Positions 14,128-14,247 of a stretch of 14,247 nucleotides of DNA are shown piece after piece. Each line of letters begins with the position of its first letter. Position 1 is the first letter of the stretch. Both the position numbers and the translations under genes were made by a program. This DNA comes from Bordetella parapertussis (GTDB lineage Bacteria; Pseudomonadota; Gammaproteobacteria; Burkholderiales; Burkholderiaceae_C), in the NCBI GenBank assembly GCA_945871945.1, contig CAMBXY010000022.1:1-14247 (forward strand), read 5' to 3'. A model generated the notes under the pieces. It did not search any database. It was not told the origin of the DNA and saw only the letters and a program-made list of their open reading frames with translations.

Positions 14128-14247
14128 TTAAGCCATCGACGAGCGACGCTTGAAACCTTTTTGTCTAAGCCGTAGCCAAGCATGGCGCATCAATATATAG
14201 GTCAACCAGACAGCCCAACCGGAAAAAATCACATCGCTCAGGAAATG
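14128..14247 (-). CDS. PAP2-type phosphatase, C-terminal fragment at the window edge
   Basis: Only the last 39 residues lie in the window; the frame is open to base 14247. The fragment begins HFLSDVIFSGWAVW, which matches the third PAP2 phosphatase motif, where the His (catalytic) is followed four residues later by Asp. One hydrophobic helix and a basic tail (RLRQKGFKRRSS) follow, as expected for a membrane-bound lipid phosphatase whose C-terminus faces the cytoplasm. The stop is the TAA read from 14130 to 14128. The substrate (lipid A, undecaprenyl or phosphatidyl phosphates) cannot be told from this piece. Confidence 0.72.
   Translation of the reverse strand, partial: HFLSDVIFSGWAVWLTYILMRHAWLRLRQKGFKRRSSMA

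Noticed and set aside
1..14247. tRNA or rRNA genes, CRISPR arrays, insertion sequences and phage attachment sites
   Set aside because: No cloverleaf-like sequence, spaced direct repeats, transposase gene or terminal inverted repeats were seen. Almost every base falls in a recognisable or well-placed gene.

Overview
The window reads as chromosome of a betaproteobacterium. The moderate G+C, dense coding, very short gaps and family mix (Gln-type thiol dioxygenase, Sox genes, isoquinoline-oxidoreductase-like molybdoenzyme, TerC, pentapeptide protein) suggest Burkholderiales, perhaps a freshwater Comamonadaceae such as a Limnohabitans or Rhodoferax relative. The genus is inference. There are 19 protein genes, two of them cut by the window edges. 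No RNA gene, insertion sequence or CRISPR array was seen, and no stretch over 300 bases lacks a gene.

Left block (1-4099). The 3' end of a cytochrome b561 gene on + runs into a minus-strand group read right to left: a 769-residue fusion of a Gln-type thiol dioxygenase with four rhodanese domains, then modB and modC (molybdate ABC permease and ATPase). No modA lies beside them, and ModC lacks the usual C-terminal molybdate-binding domain. aroE (shikimate dehydrogenase) follows on +, divergent from the fusion gene.

Central block (5013-12267). Ten minus-strand genes are packed so tightly that they look like one operon. In transcription order they are: two small secreted proteins of unknown function, a PF10118-type protein with a ferritin-like di-metal motif, an HSL-family esterase, a two-subunit Tat-exported molybdenum hydroxylase (IorAB type), soxX, soxY, soxZ and soxA. 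Five of the junctions around the molybdoenzyme and soxXYZ are 1-4 base stop/start overlaps. soxB and soxCD are absent from the window. The operon thus joins the Sox thiol-carrier and cytochrome module to a periplasmic molybdenum hydroxylase in place of the usual SoxB and SoxCD. With the thiol dioxygenase-rhodanese fusion and modBC close by, the region looks like a molybdenum-dependent sulfur or organosulfur oxidation locus. That reading is inference.

Right block (12396-14247). A secreted pentapeptide-repeat protein (+) converges with a minus-strand pair, a TerC-family membrane protein and a small secreted protein of unknown function. The window ends in the last 39 codons of a PAP2-type phosphatase gene on the minus strand.
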